This document shows, one piece after another, positions 7,539 to 18,972 of a stretch of 64,000 nt of DNA. The DNA lies in the NCBI GenBank assembly GCA_002837415.1, contig PJCV01000002.1:469411-533410 (forward strand), in the 5' to 3' direction. The notes beneath the pieces are model-generated. The model made no database searches, was not told the DNA's origin, and saw only the letters and a list, made by a program, of their open reading frames with translations. Each line of letters opens with the position of its first letter. Position 1 is the first letter of the stretch. A program made the position numbers and the translations under genes. The stretch comes from Actinomycetales bacterium SN12 (lineage in GTDB: Bacteria; Actinomycetota; Actinomycetes; Actinomycetales; Microbacteriaceae).

Positions 7539-9005
7539 GTGACCGATCTGATCTCCGGGCCCGGTACCGGCCAGTCGAACGCCGTCTCATCGGACGCCGA
7601 GATCATGGCTCAGCCGCCGTCGGCAGACACCCCGACGGTGGAGTGGGCGCCGATGGAGCCCGCGCCGAAGAAGCGACGACTCGGACTGTGGATCGGACTG
7701 GGCGCGGGCGTCCTCGCCCTCGCCGCCGGTGCCGCGTCGCTGATGCTCATCGCCCCCGGCACCACGGTGGCGGGCGTGCCGGTCGGCTTCATGACCCCCG
7801 GAATGGCCGCCGAAGCGGTCAGCACGCGCATGGCGTCGACCGAGGTGCAGCTCACCGACGCCGGTGACGGAACGCGCCTCGCCGGCACCGACCTCGGCGC
7901 GAGCATCGATGCCACCGCTCTGACCGACGAGGCTTTCGCCGACCGCCCGATGTGGAACCTCGGCGCATGGATGGGCGAGCCGATCAACGCCGACGTGACA
8001 CTCGACCCCGAGACCGCTGACAGCGCGCTGCGCACCGCGGTGCCGTCCAGCTTCACGCCCGCCACCGACGCGACGGTCGTCTTCGATCCCGCCGCGCAGG
8101 CCTACACCGCGACGCCCGCCGAGCCCGGCACCGGAGTGTCGGTCGACGACCTGGCCGCGGCGTTCACCGACGCCGTCACGGCCGGCAAGACCTCGTTCGC
8201 GTACTCCGCCGACCCGGCGGAGGTGCCGCCGCTGATCACCGACGGCAAGGCCGCCGCCGCCGTCGAGCAGCTGAACGGCATGCTGGCCGAGGCCGGCTTC
8301 TACGTCGGCGACGAGCGCACTGTGCCGCTGGCGCCGGAGGTCGTCGCGTCGTGGCTCACGGTCGATGCCGTCGAGGGCGAGCTGAAGATCTCGGCCGATC
8401 CGGCGAACATCCAGCCGACCGTCGACGCTCTTCCCGAGCAGGTGAACCGCGACACCGTCAACGCGAGCAACATCGTCGACTCGGATGGCAAGATCCTCAA
8501 GGCCCTGACCGAGGGCAAGGAAGGCCGCGCTCTGGGCGACACCTCGACCACCGCAGGTGACTTCGCCGAGAAGCTGGCAAGTGGCGACGCGACCTTCGCC
8601 CTCCCGGTCACCGCGACCCCGTTCGAGTCGACCAGCCTGTTCCGCCGCATCGAGGTCGACCTCAGCGAGCAGCGCACCTACCTGTACGAGAACGAGAAGC
8701 TCGTGCAGTCGTGGGCGGTCTCGACCGGCGCAAGCGGAACACCCACCGACAAGGGCCGCTTCCGCGTCTACGCGCAGCTGCGCACGCAGGACATGCGCGG
8801 CACGAACGCCGACGGCAGCAAGTACGTCACCGCGAACGTTCCGTACATCACCTACTTCAACGGCGACGAGGCGCTGCACGGCACCTACTGGCACAGCAAC
8901 TTCGGCAGGCCGATGAGCCACGGCTGCGTGAACATGAGCATCGACTCCGCACGCTACGTGTGGGAGTTCGCGACCAAGGGCACCGAGGTCTGGGTGCACG
9001 ACTGA
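7539..9005 (+). CDS. L,D-transpeptidase (YkuD) with VanW-like peptidoglycan-binding region
   Basis: 488 residues. A cytoplasmic tail of about 45 residues is followed by one membrane anchor (LWIGLGAGVLALAAGAASLM) and a long extracellular part with repeated peptidoglycan-binding-4-like segments (residues ~80-340). The C-terminal ~120 residues are the YkuD catalytic domain: it starts at IEVDLSEQRTYLYENEKLV and ends with HGTYWHSNFG then SHGCVNM, where Cys is the nucleophile. It forms 3-3 cross-links in peptidoglycan at the outer membrane face. GTG 7539 is preceded by AGGGGGGTGAG as ribosome site. A stable hairpin follows the gene. Confidence 0.92.
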   Translation: MTDLISGPGTGQSNAVSSDAEIMAQPPSADTPTVEWAPMEPAPKKRRLGLWIGLGAGVLALAAGAASLMLIAPGTTVAGVPVGFMTPGMAAEAVSTRMASTEVQLTDAGDGTRLAGTDLGASIDATALTDEAFADRPMWNLGAWMGEPINADVTLDPETADSALRTAVPSSFTPATDATVVFDPAAQAYTATPAEPGTGVSVDDLAAAFTDAVTAGKTSFAYSADPAEVPPLITDGKAAAAVEQLNGMLAEAGFYVGDERTVPLAPEVVASWLTVDAVEGELKISADPANIQPTVDALPEQVNRDTVNASNIVDSDGKILKALTEGKEGRALGDTSTTAGDFAEKLASGDATFALPVTATPFESTSLFRRIEVDLSEQRTYLYENEKLVQSWAVSTGASGTPTDKGRFRVYAQLRTQDMRGTNADGSKYVTANVPYITYFNGDEALHGTYWHSNFGRPMSHGCVNMSIDSARYVWEFATKGTEVWVHD

Positions 9006-9030
9006 CCCACTCGCGCCCATCGGGCGCCGA

Positions 9031-9075
9031 GATGCAGAAGAGGCCGGATGCTGAGCATCCGGCCTCTTCTGCATC
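9031..9075. terminator. Bidirectional terminator between convergent ldt and icd
   Basis: Perfect inverted repeat with 21-bp arms (9031-9051 and 9055-9075) and a 3-nt TGA loop, lying between genes that end at 9005 (+) and 9083 (-). The arms carry AGAAGAGG/CCTCTTCT ends that supply a short T-rich tract in both directions. Confidence 0.85.
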
Positions 9076-9082
9076 ATCAGCG

Positions 9083-11299
<2,217 letters not shown>

Positions 11300-11327
11300 C
11301 GGGGATCTCCGTTCGCGAGGGCAGATT

Positions 11328-11345
11328 TATCTCGATACCAAGATA
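11328..11345. promoter_or_regulatory. Candidate operator upstream of icd
   Basis: TATCTCGATACCAAGATA, an 18-bp near-palindrome (7 of 9 half-site pairs match), centred about 37 nt before the icd start. The sucC upstream region (27085-27102) carries a sequence matching at 13 of 18 positions, all differences being transitions. The binding protein is unknown. Confidence 0.45.
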
Positions 11346-11419
11346 CCCGAGTCTCCTCCACCCGCCCCGGTCAGTCACATCGGGTGGCTCCGGTTCTGCA
11401 CGGATCGCGGGTGACGCGC

Positions 11420-11425
11420 TAGCCT
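11420..11425 (+). promoter_or_regulatory. -10 box (TAGCCT), leaderless start
   Basis: TAGCCT ends 6 nt before the acetyltransferase ATG at 11432, consistent with a transcript that starts at the initiation codon. The intervening GGGGTC is too close to act as a ribosome site. Confidence 0.5.
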
Positions 11426-11431
11426 GGGGTC

Positions 11432-11890
11432 ATGTCGGAACTGCGCGTGGAAGAACTCTCCGCTGCGACCATCGTCGCCGTGAACAATCTGTCGCTGCGT
11501 CCTGGCCAGGAGCAGTTCCTCGCTCCGGTGTCATACGGCATCGCCGCGACGGTCACCGATCCCCAGACGTCGTGGCAGCGCGTCGTGCTCGACGGCGATG
11601 AGGTCGTCGGGTTCGTCAGCGCCAGCTTCGATGCCGACACCCCCGATGAGCACTTCCGCAGCGTGCTCTGGCGGATCAACGTCGACGCCGACGATCAGCG
11701 CCGGGGCGTGGGCAGCTTCGCTGTGCAGGCCCTGATCGAGGAGGCGCGTGCCCGTGGAGTCGGCCACGTGAACGTCATCTACGAGGCCGGCGAGGACGGC
11801 CCGGAGGCGTTCTTCCGCCGCGTGGGCTTCGAACCCGTCGGCGAGACGGAGTACTCCGAGGTCATCGCGCAGATCCGCGTCGACGCCTGA
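11432..11890 (+). CDS. GNAT-family N-acetyltransferase
   Basis: 152 residues forming one GNAT domain. The acetyl-CoA loop is seen as DDQRRGVGSFAVQALIEEAR, preceded by a strand ending in RINVDADD and followed by VIYEAGEDGPEAFFRRVGFE, the usual C-terminal strand-helix of the fold. The overall layout resembles small polyamine-type acetyltransferases, but the substrate cannot be read from the sequence. It is monocistronic: icd diverges upstream and an opposite-strand gene converges 10 bp downstream. Confidence 0.85.
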   Translation: MSELRVEELSAATIVAVNNLSLRPGQEQFLAPVSYGIAATVTDPQTSWQRVVLDGDEVVGFVSASFDADTPDEHFRSVLWRINVDADDQRRGVGSFAVQALIEEARARGVGHVNVIYEAGEDGPEAFFRRVGFEPVGETEYSEVIAQIRVDA

Positions 11891-11900
11891 CCGGCCCTGC

Positions 11901-12665
11901 TCAGGGCTGACGGCGCTTCCTCGCCGTCCAGGCGATGACCGTGTCCGACGTGCGCATCGCGAGAGTGCGCGCGGCGTCCCACAGGGCATCCGGCAGCTCG
12001 GGATGCACCTGCTCGCCGCGAGCGGCGCGCTCGGCGAGGTCGAACGCGCGCTCCAGATCCTCGACGGCTGCGCGGTAGGTCGCGAAGTCCTCGGCGCTCA
12101 CCCGCCCGTCCGGACGCGGACGGGCATCGCGCCCCCGCTCGAGCGCGGCGAGAAACGTTGCGGTCGCAGGCTGACGTCCGTCGCTCATCTGCGGGAAGGC
12201 GATGGCGCGAGCAGGATCCGTCTCGTACTCCATCCAGCGCGCGAGCAGCGCGTCATGGCGCGCGCGCAGCCGCTCCAGCGGCAGCAGTCCGCTGGAGGAC
12301 ATCGCCGACCGCTCGGTCGAGACCCGCACTCGGCTCGCCTTGACGCGTGCGACGGCCGCGCGCGCCGACAGCTGCGCATCGCGCAGGGCACGGCGGGCGG
12401 ATGCCACGGCCGCGGCGTCCGCGCGGGCGGCGGCCCGGTCGGCAACCACCCTCGCCAGATCCGCTCTGGCGATGCGCGCGGCGTCCGCCGCCGCCCGCGC
12501 ATCGAGCTGCGCGCGGCGCAGCTCGTGCCGCGCCGCGTCATAGCCGAGCCTTCTGCCGTTCACCGTCCCCCGCCTTCGCACGATCGCGTACCCGGTCGCT
12601 CCCGCTCCGGCCGCCGTAGGGGCGACCCACCACAGCTCGGTGGCGAGCAGCAAGATCGGATCCAC
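11901..12665 (-). CDS. Hypothetical membrane-anchored Ala/Arg-rich coiled-coil protein
   Basis: 254 residues, no recognised domain. A hydrophobic N-terminus (ILLLATELWWVAPTAAGAGA) is followed by a basic RRRGTVNGRR stretch, then about 100 residues of Ala/Arg/Asp-rich heptad-like sequence (residues ~40-125) and a more varied C-terminal half with AERAARGEQVHPELPDAL and ending KRRQP. The composition suggests a single membrane helix with a cytosolic coiled coil. The start is GTG 12665 with a -10 box six nt upstream. It precedes the ABC pair on the same strand (51 bp gap upstream of it lies the last ABC gene's stop), but no functional link is evident. Confidence 0.6.
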   Translation of the reverse strand: MDPILLLATELWWVAPTAAGAGATGYAIVRRRGTVNGRRLGYDAARHELRRAQLDARAAADAARIARADLARVVADRAAARADAAAVASARRALRDAQLSARAAVARVKASRVRVSTERSAMSSSGLLPLERLRARHDALLARWMEYETDPARAIAFPQMSDGRQPATATFLAALERGRDARPRPDGRVSAEDFATYRAAVEDLERAFDLAERAARGEQVHPELPDALWDAARTLAMRTSDTVIAWTARKRRQP

Positions 12666-12671
12666 CTCTCC

Positions 12672-12677
12672 AACCTA
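12672..12677 (-). promoter_or_regulatory. -10 box (TAGGTT), leaderless start
   Basis: On the minus strand TAGGTT is followed by 6 nt and the GTG start at 12665. The 6-nt spacer GGAGAG looks like a ribosome site but is directly adjacent to the start codon. Confidence 0.45.
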
Positions 12678-12715
12678 AACTCAGACCGGCGTCTGTGCCA
12701 GGCCGCCGGCCCGTC

Positions 12716-14524
12716 TCAGACCAGCGTCTCCTGCCAGGCCGCGTGCAGCTGCGCGAACTTGCCCGAGCCGCCGATGAGCGTCTCCGGGGTGTCGTCCTCG
12801 ATGATCCGGCCGTGCTCCATCACCAGCACCCGGTCGGCGATCGCCACCGTCGACAGGCGGTGCGCGATGATGATCGCCGTGCGGTCGGCGAGCAGCGTCT
12901 GCAACGCCTCCTGGATGAGCCGCTCGGAGGGGATGTCGAGCGACGCCGTCGCCTCGTCGAGGATGAGCACCGCAGGATCGGCGAGGAACGCCCGCGCGAA
13001 CGAGATCAGCTGACGCTGCCCCGCCGACACGCGTCCGCCGCGCTTGTTGACATCCGTGCTGTAGCCGTCGGGCAGCGATGAGATGAACTCGTCAGCGCCC
13101 ACCGCCCGCGCGGCGGCGCGGATCTCGTCGAGCGTCGCGTCTGGCCTGCCGAGCGCGATGTTGTCGGCGACCGTGCCGCTGAACAGGTACGCCTCCTGCG
13201 TCACCATCACGATCGCGCGTCGCAGATCCTTCGGGTGCAGCATCCGCAGGTCGACGCCGTCGAGCGTCACCCGCCCCGCGGTCGGGTCGTAGAAGCGCGA
13301 GATGAGCTTGGCGAGGGTGGACTTGCCGGCACCCGTCGTACCCACCAGCGCGATCGTCTGACCCGCGGGGATGTCGAGCGAGAAGTCCGGCAGGATCGTC
13401 TTCTCATCGTTGTACGCGAACGTGACGTCGTCGAAGCGGATCGCCCCACGCGACTCCCACAGGTCGATCGGCTTCTCCGGATCGGGCACGGTCGGCTGCT
13501 CCTCGAGCACGCCGGACACCTTCTCGAGCGCCGCGGTGGCCGACTGATAGGAGTTCAGGAACATCGCGATCTCCTGCATGGGCGCGAAGAAGTTGCGCAC
13601 GTAAAGCACCGTCGCGAGCAGCACGCCGACGCCCAGCGCGCCGTCGGCGACGCGCAGCCCGCCCCACAGCACGACAGCGGCGAGGGTGAGGGCGGCGATG
13701 CCCATCAGCCCGGGCTCGAACGTGCCGAACAGCACCATCGAGCGCCGGTTGACATCGCGATAGTCGCCGGCCACGGCGCGGAACGCCGCGTCGTTGCGCG
13801 GCTCCTTGCGGAACGACTTCACCGCGCGGATGCCGGTCATCGTCTCGACGAACTGCACGATCACCTTGGCGCTGATCACCCGCGATTCGCGGTAAACCAC
13901 CTGCGAGCGGCTGTAGAACCAGCGCATCAGCACGACCAGGGGGATGCCGGCGAGCAGCAGGATCGCGCCGGACTGCCAGTCGGCGATGGCCAGCGCGATG
14001 AACGTGAACAGTCCGAACAGCATGCCCGAGACGAGGTTGTTCAGGCCGCCGTCGAGCAGCTCCCGGATGGAGTCCAGGTCGCTCGTCTGACGCGAGATGA
14101 TCCGGCCGGAGGTGTACGACTCGTGGAACTCCAGGCTCAGGCGCTGCGTGTGCAGGAAGATGCGCTTGCGCAGATCGAGCAGCACCGCCTGCGTGATCCG
14201 GGCCGCGAGCACGACGTACAGCCCGATCAGGGCCGAGGCGGCGATCCCGGCCAGCAGGTAGATGACGGTGACGGTGATCGCCGGCATCCAGTCGGCCGTC
14301 TCCAGCAGCTGCGGCAGGGCGCGATCCAGCGCGATGCCGATGAGGATGGGGCCGGCCACCTGCAGCGCCGTCGAGACGACCAGCACCACCGCGGCGACGA
14401 TGATGCGCAGCCGCAGCGGCGCGATGAGCGAGCCGAGCAGCCGCAGCGAGCGCTGGCGGATCTCGCGGCTCTCGGCCTTCGTGTAGTCGGAGCGGTCTTC
14501 GCCCTGGGTGCCTGCGATGCTCAT
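12716..14524 (-). CDS. ABC exporter, fused permease-ATPase (second half of pair)
   Basis: 602 residues. Six membrane helices (residues ~30-330) precede a nucleotide-binding domain with Walker [10 protein letters not shown], signature VSAGQRQL and Walker [11 protein letters not shown], then the H-loop IIIAHRLST. This is the MsbA/LmrA-like half-exporter organisation. Its start overlaps the upstream partner's stop by 4 bp, so the two very likely form a heterodimeric exporter. In such pairs one ATP site is often degenerate; here the signature is VSAGQ instead of LSGGQ while the partner has LSGGQ. Substrate unknown; drug or peptide export is plausible. Confidence 0.9.
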   Translation of the reverse strand: MSIAGTQGEDRSDYTKAESREIRQRSLRLLGSLIAPLRLRIIVAAVVLVVSTALQVAGPILIGIALDRALPQLLETADWMPAITVTVIYLLAGIAASALIGLYVVLAARITQAVLLDLRKRIFLHTQRLSLEFHESYTSGRIISRQTSDLDSIRELLDGGLNNLVSGMLFGLFTFIALAIADWQSGAILLLAGIPLVVLMRWFYSRSQVVYRESRVISAKVIVQFVETMTGIRAVKSFRKEPRNDAAFRAVAGDYRDVNRRSMVLFGTFEPGLMGIAALTLAAVVLWGGLRVADGALGVGVLLATVLYVRNFFAPMQEIAMFLNSYQSATAALEKVSGVLEEQPTVPDPEKPIDLWESRGAIRFDDVTFAYNDEKTILPDFSLDIPAGQTIALVGTTGAGKSTLAKLISRFYDPTAGRVTLDGVDLRMLHPKDLRRAIVMVTQEAYLFSGTVADNIALGRPDATLDEIRAAARAVGADEFISSLPDGYSTDVNKRGGRVSAGQRQLISFARAFLADPAVLILDEATASLDIPSERLIQEALQTLLADRTAIIIAHRLSTVAIADRVLVMEHGRIIEDDTPETLIGGSGKFAQLHAAWQETLV

Positions 14525-16521
14525 GCCTGCACCTCCTCTTCGTCGATCTGGATCGCTGAGCCCTCGCCCACCTGGGTCGCTGAGCCTGTGCCCACCTGGG
14601 TCGCTGAGCCCTCGCCCACCTGGGTCGCTGAGCCCTCGCCCACCTGGGTCGCTGAGCCCTCGCCCACCTGGGTCGCTGAGCCTGTCGAAGCGTCGATGAT
14701 GTCGATCGCGCCGGTGCGCGCCGCCTCCTCGGCCTCGAGGCTCGAGATGACGTGCCGGTAGTGCGGGCTGGTGCGCAGCAGCTCCGAGTGAGTGCCGACG
14801 GCAGTGATGCGTCCCCGCTCGAGCAGGGCGACGCGGTCGGCGAGCGCGACCGTCGACGGGCGGTGCGCGACGATCAGCGCTGTCGTCTCGGCGAGCACGT
14901 GGCGCAGCGCTTCCTCCACGAGCGCCTCGGTGTCGACGTCGAGAGCCGAGAGCGGGTCGTCGAGCACGAGCACCTTGGGAGCGGCGGCGACGGCGCGAGC
15001 GAGCGCCAGGCGCTGACGCTGGCCGCCCGACAGGCTCAGCCCCTCCTCGCCGATGACCGTCTCCACGCCCTCGGGCAGCGTGTCGACGAATCCGGCCTGG
15101 GCGACGTCGAGCGCCTCGCGCAGCACGCGCTCGCCCTCGTCACCGTGGACGTCGAGGTCGGCCCGGCCCAGCAGCACGTTCTCACGCACGGATGCCGAGA
15201 ACAGCGTCGCGTCCTCGAACGCCATCGCCACGTGCCGGCGCAGCTCGGACAGCTCGAGGTCGCGCACGTCGACGCCGTCGAGGGTCACGCGGCCTCCGGT
15301 GACGTCGTACAGCCGCGCCGGCAGCGTGGTGAGCGTCGTCTTTCCGGAGCCGGTGAGGCCGACCAGCGCCATGGTCTCCCCCGGGCGCAGCACGAGGTCG
15401 ATGCCGTCGAGCAGATCGCGTTCGTGCGCGCCGGCGTCCTGGTACCGGAAGTGCGCGCCCTCGAAGGCCAGCTCGCCGCGGGGCTGGCCGAGCGGCACGG
15501 GCTGCGCGGGGTCGGTGATCGTGTTCGTCTCCTGGAAGATCTCGAACACGCGGTCGGTCGCGGTGCGCGCATCGAGCATGAACGAGAACAGGAAGCCGAT
15601 CGACTCGATCGGCCAGCGCAGCACGGCGGCCATGGCGAAGAAGGCGAACAGCTGAGGCACGTCGATCTGCCCCTGCACGATCAGCCAGATACCCGAGATG
15701 AGGCTGAGCCCGAACGCGATCTGCGGCATGAGGTCGAGCCAGAACCAGATCTCGGCGATCGCGCGTCCCTTGCGCAGCTCGGTCTCGCGCAGGGTCTCGG
15801 CCTGCCGGCTGAATCGCACGAGAGCGTGCTTGCCGCGGCCGAAGGCCTTGAGCACGCGGATGCCGTGCACGCTCTCCTCGACGCTGGTCGCCAGGTCGCC
15901 CGCCTGATCCTGGCTGCGCCGCGCGAGCGCGCCGTAGCGCTTCTCGAACAGGTAGCCCTGGATCCACATGGGCACGCCGGTGACGAGGAAGATCGCGCCG
16001 AGCAGCCAGTGCCAGCGGAACAGCAGCACCGCGCCGATCGCGATGGTGAGGATGTTGACGACCAGCAGGATCAGACCGAATGCCAGCCACCGCCGGATGA
16101 TGTTGATGTCCTGCATCATGCGGCTGAGCAGCTGACCCGACTGCCAGCGGTCGTGGAAGGCGACGGGAAGGCCCTGCAGTCGCGAGTACAGCTCGGAGCG
16201 CATCTGGTACTCGACCTCGGTGGCCGGGGTGAGCACGAACCAGCGACGCAGCCACACCATCGCCGCCTCTCCGAGCGAGAGGGCCAGCACGCCGAACGCA
16301 CCGGCGAGGATGAACCCGATCGAGCCGTCGGCTCCGGCTCCGAGGTCGAAGTTCTTCACGACCTGCTCGAGCACGATCGGGATCATCAGCGCGATCACGG
16401 CGGCGGCGAGCGCGCTGAGCGCGCCGCCGATCAGGCGGCCGAAGATCGGCTGCACGAAGGGCTTCAGCCGCCAGAGCGCGGCGAAGGTGGACAGGGACGA
16501 CGAAGACGAGCTGGCAGACAT
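14521..16521 (-). CDS. ABC exporter, fused permease-ATPase (first half of pair) with repeat-encoded tail
   Basis: 666 residues from ATG 16521. The transmembrane domain covers residues ~20-320; the ATPase has Walker [10 protein letters not shown], signature [15 protein letters not shown] and Walker [11 protein letters not shown] (Asp where exporters usually have Glu, a degenerate catalytic position), and H-loop LIVAHRPST. The Asp suggests that ATP hydrolysis at one of the two sites is impaired, as in many heterodimeric exporters. The last ~55 residues are an octapeptide repeat (consensus GEGSATQV) encoded by a 24-bp DNA array at 14550-14692, unlike any normal ABC tail. A 19-codon leader frame lies upstream. 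Confidence 0.88.
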   Translation of the reverse strand: MSASSSSSSLSTFAALWRLKPFVQPIFGRLIGGALSALAAAVIALMIPIVLEQVVKNFDLGAGADGSIGFILAGAFGVLALSLGEAAMVWLRRWFVLTPATEVEYQMRSELYSRLQGLPVAFHDRWQSGQLLSRMMQDINIIRRWLAFGLILLVVNILTIAIGAVLLFRWHWLLGAIFLVTGVPMWIQGYLFEKRYGALARRSQDQAGDLATSVEESVHGIRVLKAFGRGKHALVRFSRQAETLRETELRKGRAIAEIWFWLDLMPQIAFGLSLISGIWLIVQGQIDVPQLFAFFAMAAVLRWPIESIGFLFSFMLDARTATDRVFEIFQETNTITDPAQPVPLGQPRGELAFEGAHFRYQDAGAHERDLLDGIDLVLRPGETMALVGLTGSGKTTLTTLPARLYDVTGGRVTLDGVDVRDLELSELRRHVAMAFEDATLFSASVRENVLLGRADLDVHGDEGERVLREALDVAQAGFVDTLPEGVETVIGEEGLSLSGGQRQRLALARAVAAAPKVLVLDDPLSALDVDTEALVEEALRHVLAETTALIVAHRPSTVALADRVALLERGRITAVGTHSELLRTSPHYRHVISSLEAEEAARTGAIDIIDASTGSATQVGEGSATQVGEGSATQVGEGSATQVGTGSATQVGEGSAIQIDEEEVQA
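14550..14692. repeat. In-frame 24-bp tandem array of a REP-like core
   Basis: Six units begin at about 14550, 14574, 14598, 14622, 14646 and 14670, each starting G(G/A)TCGCTGAGCC. Only the last keeps the full core end CTGTCGAAGCG. On the minus strand the array codes for the octapeptide tail of the ABC exporter. The core is a variant of the element also found at 25858, 36609 and 36678. Confidence 0.85.
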
Positions 16522-16560
16522 GACTCTCGGTTGCGTGGCGAGTGGGTGACGAAGACGGGG

Positions 16561-16578
16561 CGGATGCCATGGCATCCG
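16561..16578. repeat. 18-bp perfect palindrome in the ABC leader region
   Basis: CGGATGCCATGGCATCCG, self-complementary, located between the candidate leader peptide (16625-16684) and the exporter start (16521). It could be an operator or part of an attenuator stem. Confidence 0.45.
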
Positions 16579-16624
16579 GTGCGAGTGGGGCGCGAGGCGA
16601 CCTCGGTGTCGCGCGCCGCGCGGC

Positions 16625-16684
16625 TCAGTCGCGCAGGCGGGGCGCGCGCGAGCCGAGGAGGGTCGTGACAGTCGTCGTGATCAT
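16625..16684 (-). CDS. Candidate 19-residue leader peptide upstream of ABC exporter
   Basis: [22 protein letters not shown] 16684, preceded at a good distance by AGGGGGAC as ribosome site. It ends 103 nt before the exporter start on the same strand. The Thr-rich beginning and Arg-rich end, strong ribosome site and position fit a regulatory upstream frame (ribosome-stalling control of an antibiotic-responsive exporter), but no terminator/antiterminator pair was firmly identified. Function is inference. Confidence 0.4.
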   Translation of the reverse strand: MITTTVTTLLGSRAPRLRD

Positions 16685-16779
16685 GGTGTCCCCCTGGCTC
16701 GGCTTCGTCGCCCGGTCGGCGCGACAGCCTTCGAGCCTATTGCTGAGCCGGCCTCCGGCGCAAGAGCGCGTCCCGTCGG

Positions 16780-17277
16780 TCAGATCTCGCCGCGTTCGCG
16801 CGCGAGCAGGCTCAGCTTCACCGGCAGTCCCCACGCGAAGCCGCCGAGTGACCCGTCCGAGCGCAGCACGCGGTGGCAGGGCACGAACAGCGCCGGTGCG
16901 TTGCGGGCGCAGATCGACGCGGCGGCGCGAACAGCCTGAGGGCTGCCGAGCGCGACGGCGAACTGACTGTAGCTGAGCGGGCGTCCGGGCTCGATGCGGC
17001 GCAGCGCGTCCCATCCGGCGGCCTGCAGCACCGTGCCGCGCTGACGCACCACCACGGCGTAGATGGCCTGCAGGTCGCCGTCGTAGTACGCGCGGGCCGC
17101 GTGCGCGGCATCCGTCTCCCCCTCGGCGACCGCGGTAGGTCGCAGTGCGGGGTGCACGCGTGCGATGATCGCGGCCTGGTCGTCGGTCCAGCCCGACGCG
17201 AGCACCCGCTGGGCCTCGTCGACGAGGATCGTGAGCGGGCCGTCGGGCGTCGGGATGGTCTGGACGAGCGCGGTCAT
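16780..17277 (-). CDS. ogt: Methylated-DNA-protein cysteine methyltransferase
   Basis: 165 residues. It removes alkyl groups from O6-guanine by transfer to its own cysteine. The active-site PCHR sits in [20 protein letters not shown] at residue ~135, with the DNA-binding helix upstream ([19 protein letters not shown]). The start ATG overlaps the stop of the upstream Ada-AlkA gene by 4 bp (ATGA). Together they give the cell an alkylation-repair operon with a sensor, a base excision glycosylase and a direct-reversal enzyme. Confidence 0.93.
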   Translation of the reverse strand: MTALVQTIPTPDGPLTILVDEAQRVLASGWTDDQAAIIARVHPALRPTAVAEGETDAAHAARAYYDGDLQAIYAVVVRQRGTVLQAAGWDALRRIEPGRPLSYSQFAVALGSPQAVRAAASICARNAPALFVPCHRVLRSDGSLGGFAWGLPVKLSLLARERGEI

Positions 17278-18788
17278 GGCTTCTCCTTCGTGGCTGCGCG
17301 CGCGGGACGGCGCGGCGGGCGGGCGGGCACCGCCCGCCACAGATGGGCGGTGAGGTAGCTGCGCCACGGTGCGGTGCGCGCGGCCCAGGCGGTGAGGGAT
17401 GCCGGATCGCCCGGGAGCCCGGATGCCACGGCCCCGGCGCGCACAGCCACGTCGCCCGGCAGGAAGACGTCGGGGTCGCCGATCACGCGCATGCGCACGT
17501 AGTCGGCCGTCCACGGACCGATGCCGGGCATCGCCAGCAGAGCCGCCCGCTGCTCGGCGGCGTCGTCGCCCACGGTGAGGACGAGCGACCCGTCGACGAG
17601 CGCCGCCGCGGCGCCGGTGATGGCGCGGATGCGCGCCGCCGGCCCGCGCAGCACCTCGGCACCGTGCTCGGCGATCGCCGCCATGGTCGGGAACAGCAGC
17701 CCGCCGTCTTCGGTCCGCTCCCCCAGCTGGTCGGCGAGCGCGGTGAGCGCGGTGCGGGCGGCGGCGACGGTGATCTGCTGTCCTACCATGGCGCGGATGA
17801 GCATCTCGTGCGGGTCGGCGGCGCCGGGCACCCGGATGCCGGGAACGGCCGCCACGAGCGGCGCCAGCTCAGGGTGCGCGGAGAGCGCGTCGTCGACCGC
17901 CTGAGGGTCGGAGTCCAGGTCGAACAGCCGGCGAGCGGTCGCGACGAGAGGGGCGAGATCCGCGAGGCGAGTGACCTTTGCGCGCAGGCGCAGCTGCCCC
18001 TCCGGCGTCTGCCGGATCTCGAAGTGCGCGGGACCGCCAGGCATCCGAAGGTGGCGAGCGAACGACGTCGCCGTCGCGGACTCGACCCCGGGGAGGGCGC
18101 GCACAGCCATCCAGGCGAACAGGCCCGAGGTGTCGATCGGCGTGCGATGCGGCAGCAGCAGGTCGATGACGCCCTTCGCGGCGTCTTCGTCCGCCGCAGG
18201 ACGCGGCTCGCGGGCGGCCGACCGGCGCTTCGCACGCAGCTCTCCGGGGGTCATCTCGAACACCTCGCGGATCGTGTCGTTGCACTGCCGGATGCTCGCG
18301 AACCCCGCTGAGAACGCGACCTCCGAGATCGGCAGGTCAGTGCCGACGAGCAGCATGCGCGCGGTGTGCGCGCGATGTGCCCTGGCGAGTGCCAGCGGGC
18401 CCGCGCCGAGCTCTGTGGTCAGCATGCGCGTGAGGTGCCGGGGCGAGTAGCCGAGGCGGCGGGCGAGGCCGGGCACCCCCTCCTGCTCGACCACGCCGGA
18501 CGCGATCAGGCGCATCGCGCGGGCTGACGCGTCTCCGCGCAGGTTCCAGGCGGGCGAACCCGGGGCGGCTTCCGGCAGGCAGCGCTTGCAGGCCCGGTAT
18601 CCGGCCTCGTGTGCCGCGGCGCTGGTCGGATAGAAGGTGACGTTCTCGGGTTTCGGAGTGCGGGCGGGGCAGCTCGGGCGACAGTAGATGCGAGTCGAGC
18701 GCACGGCGGTGACGAACTGCCCGTCGAAGCGGGTGTCCTTCGCGGTGATCGCGCGGTAGCGCTCGTCGTGCTCTGCGGTGCTGCCCAT
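17274..18788 (-). CDS. Ada-type regulator fused to AlkA 3-methyladenine DNA glycosylase
   Basis: 504 residues. The N-terminal Ada zinc domain holds Cys36, Cys40, Cys67 and Cys70 ([13 protein letters not shown], then ACKRC); Cys36 matches the methyl-phosphotriester acceptor of Ada. An AraC-type helix-turn-helix follows (residues ~85-185, [20 protein letters not shown]). The second half is AlkA: N-terminal domain then HhH-GPD, with [15 protein letters not shown] and the catalytic Asp in [11 protein letters not shown]. It senses alkylation and excises alkylated bases; this fusion is known in actinobacteria. It is co-transcribed with ogt and probably autoregulated through the HTH. Confidence 0.93.
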   Translation of the reverse strand: MGSTAEHDERYRAITAKDTRFDGQFVTAVRSTRIYCRPSCPARTPKPENVTFYPTSAAAHEAGYRACKRCLPEAAPGSPAWNLRGDASARAMRLIASGVVEQEGVPGLARRLGYSPRHLTRMLTTELGAGPLALARAHRAHTARMLLVGTDLPISEVAFSAGFASIRQCNDTIREVFEMTPGELRAKRRSAAREPRPAADEDAAKGVIDLLLPHRTPIDTSGLFAWMAVRALPGVESATATSFARHLRMPGGPAHFEIRQTPEGQLRLRAKVTRLADLAPLVATARRLFDLDSDPQAVDDALSAHPELAPLVAAVPGIRVPGAADPHEMLIRAMVGQQITVAAARTALTALADQLGERTEDGGLLFPTMAAIAEHGAEVLRGPAARIRAITGAAAALVDGSLVLTVGDDAAEQRAALLAMPGIGPWTADYVRMRVIGDPDVFLPGDVAVRAGAVASGLPGDPASLTAWAARTAPWRSYLTAHLWRAVPARPPRRPARAATKEKP

Positions 18789-18972
18789 GTCTTCATGCTG
18801 TCACGCCCGCGCGCCCGCGGCTGGCGGGAATCGGACACGACAGTCTCGAGGTCAGGTCACCGCATCTCGACTCTTGCGGCTCCGCCGCCTTCGCTCGATG
18901 AACGGTTGCGCCCTCGCGCAGCTCGGCCGCTGTGAGGCCACTTCGTCCACTTCGCGGTCGCTTCGCTCCCGC

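Noticed and set aside
14752..16668. 638-codon plus-strand frame opposite the ABC exporter
   Set aside because: Antisense to a clear ABC ATPase; no domain in its translation.
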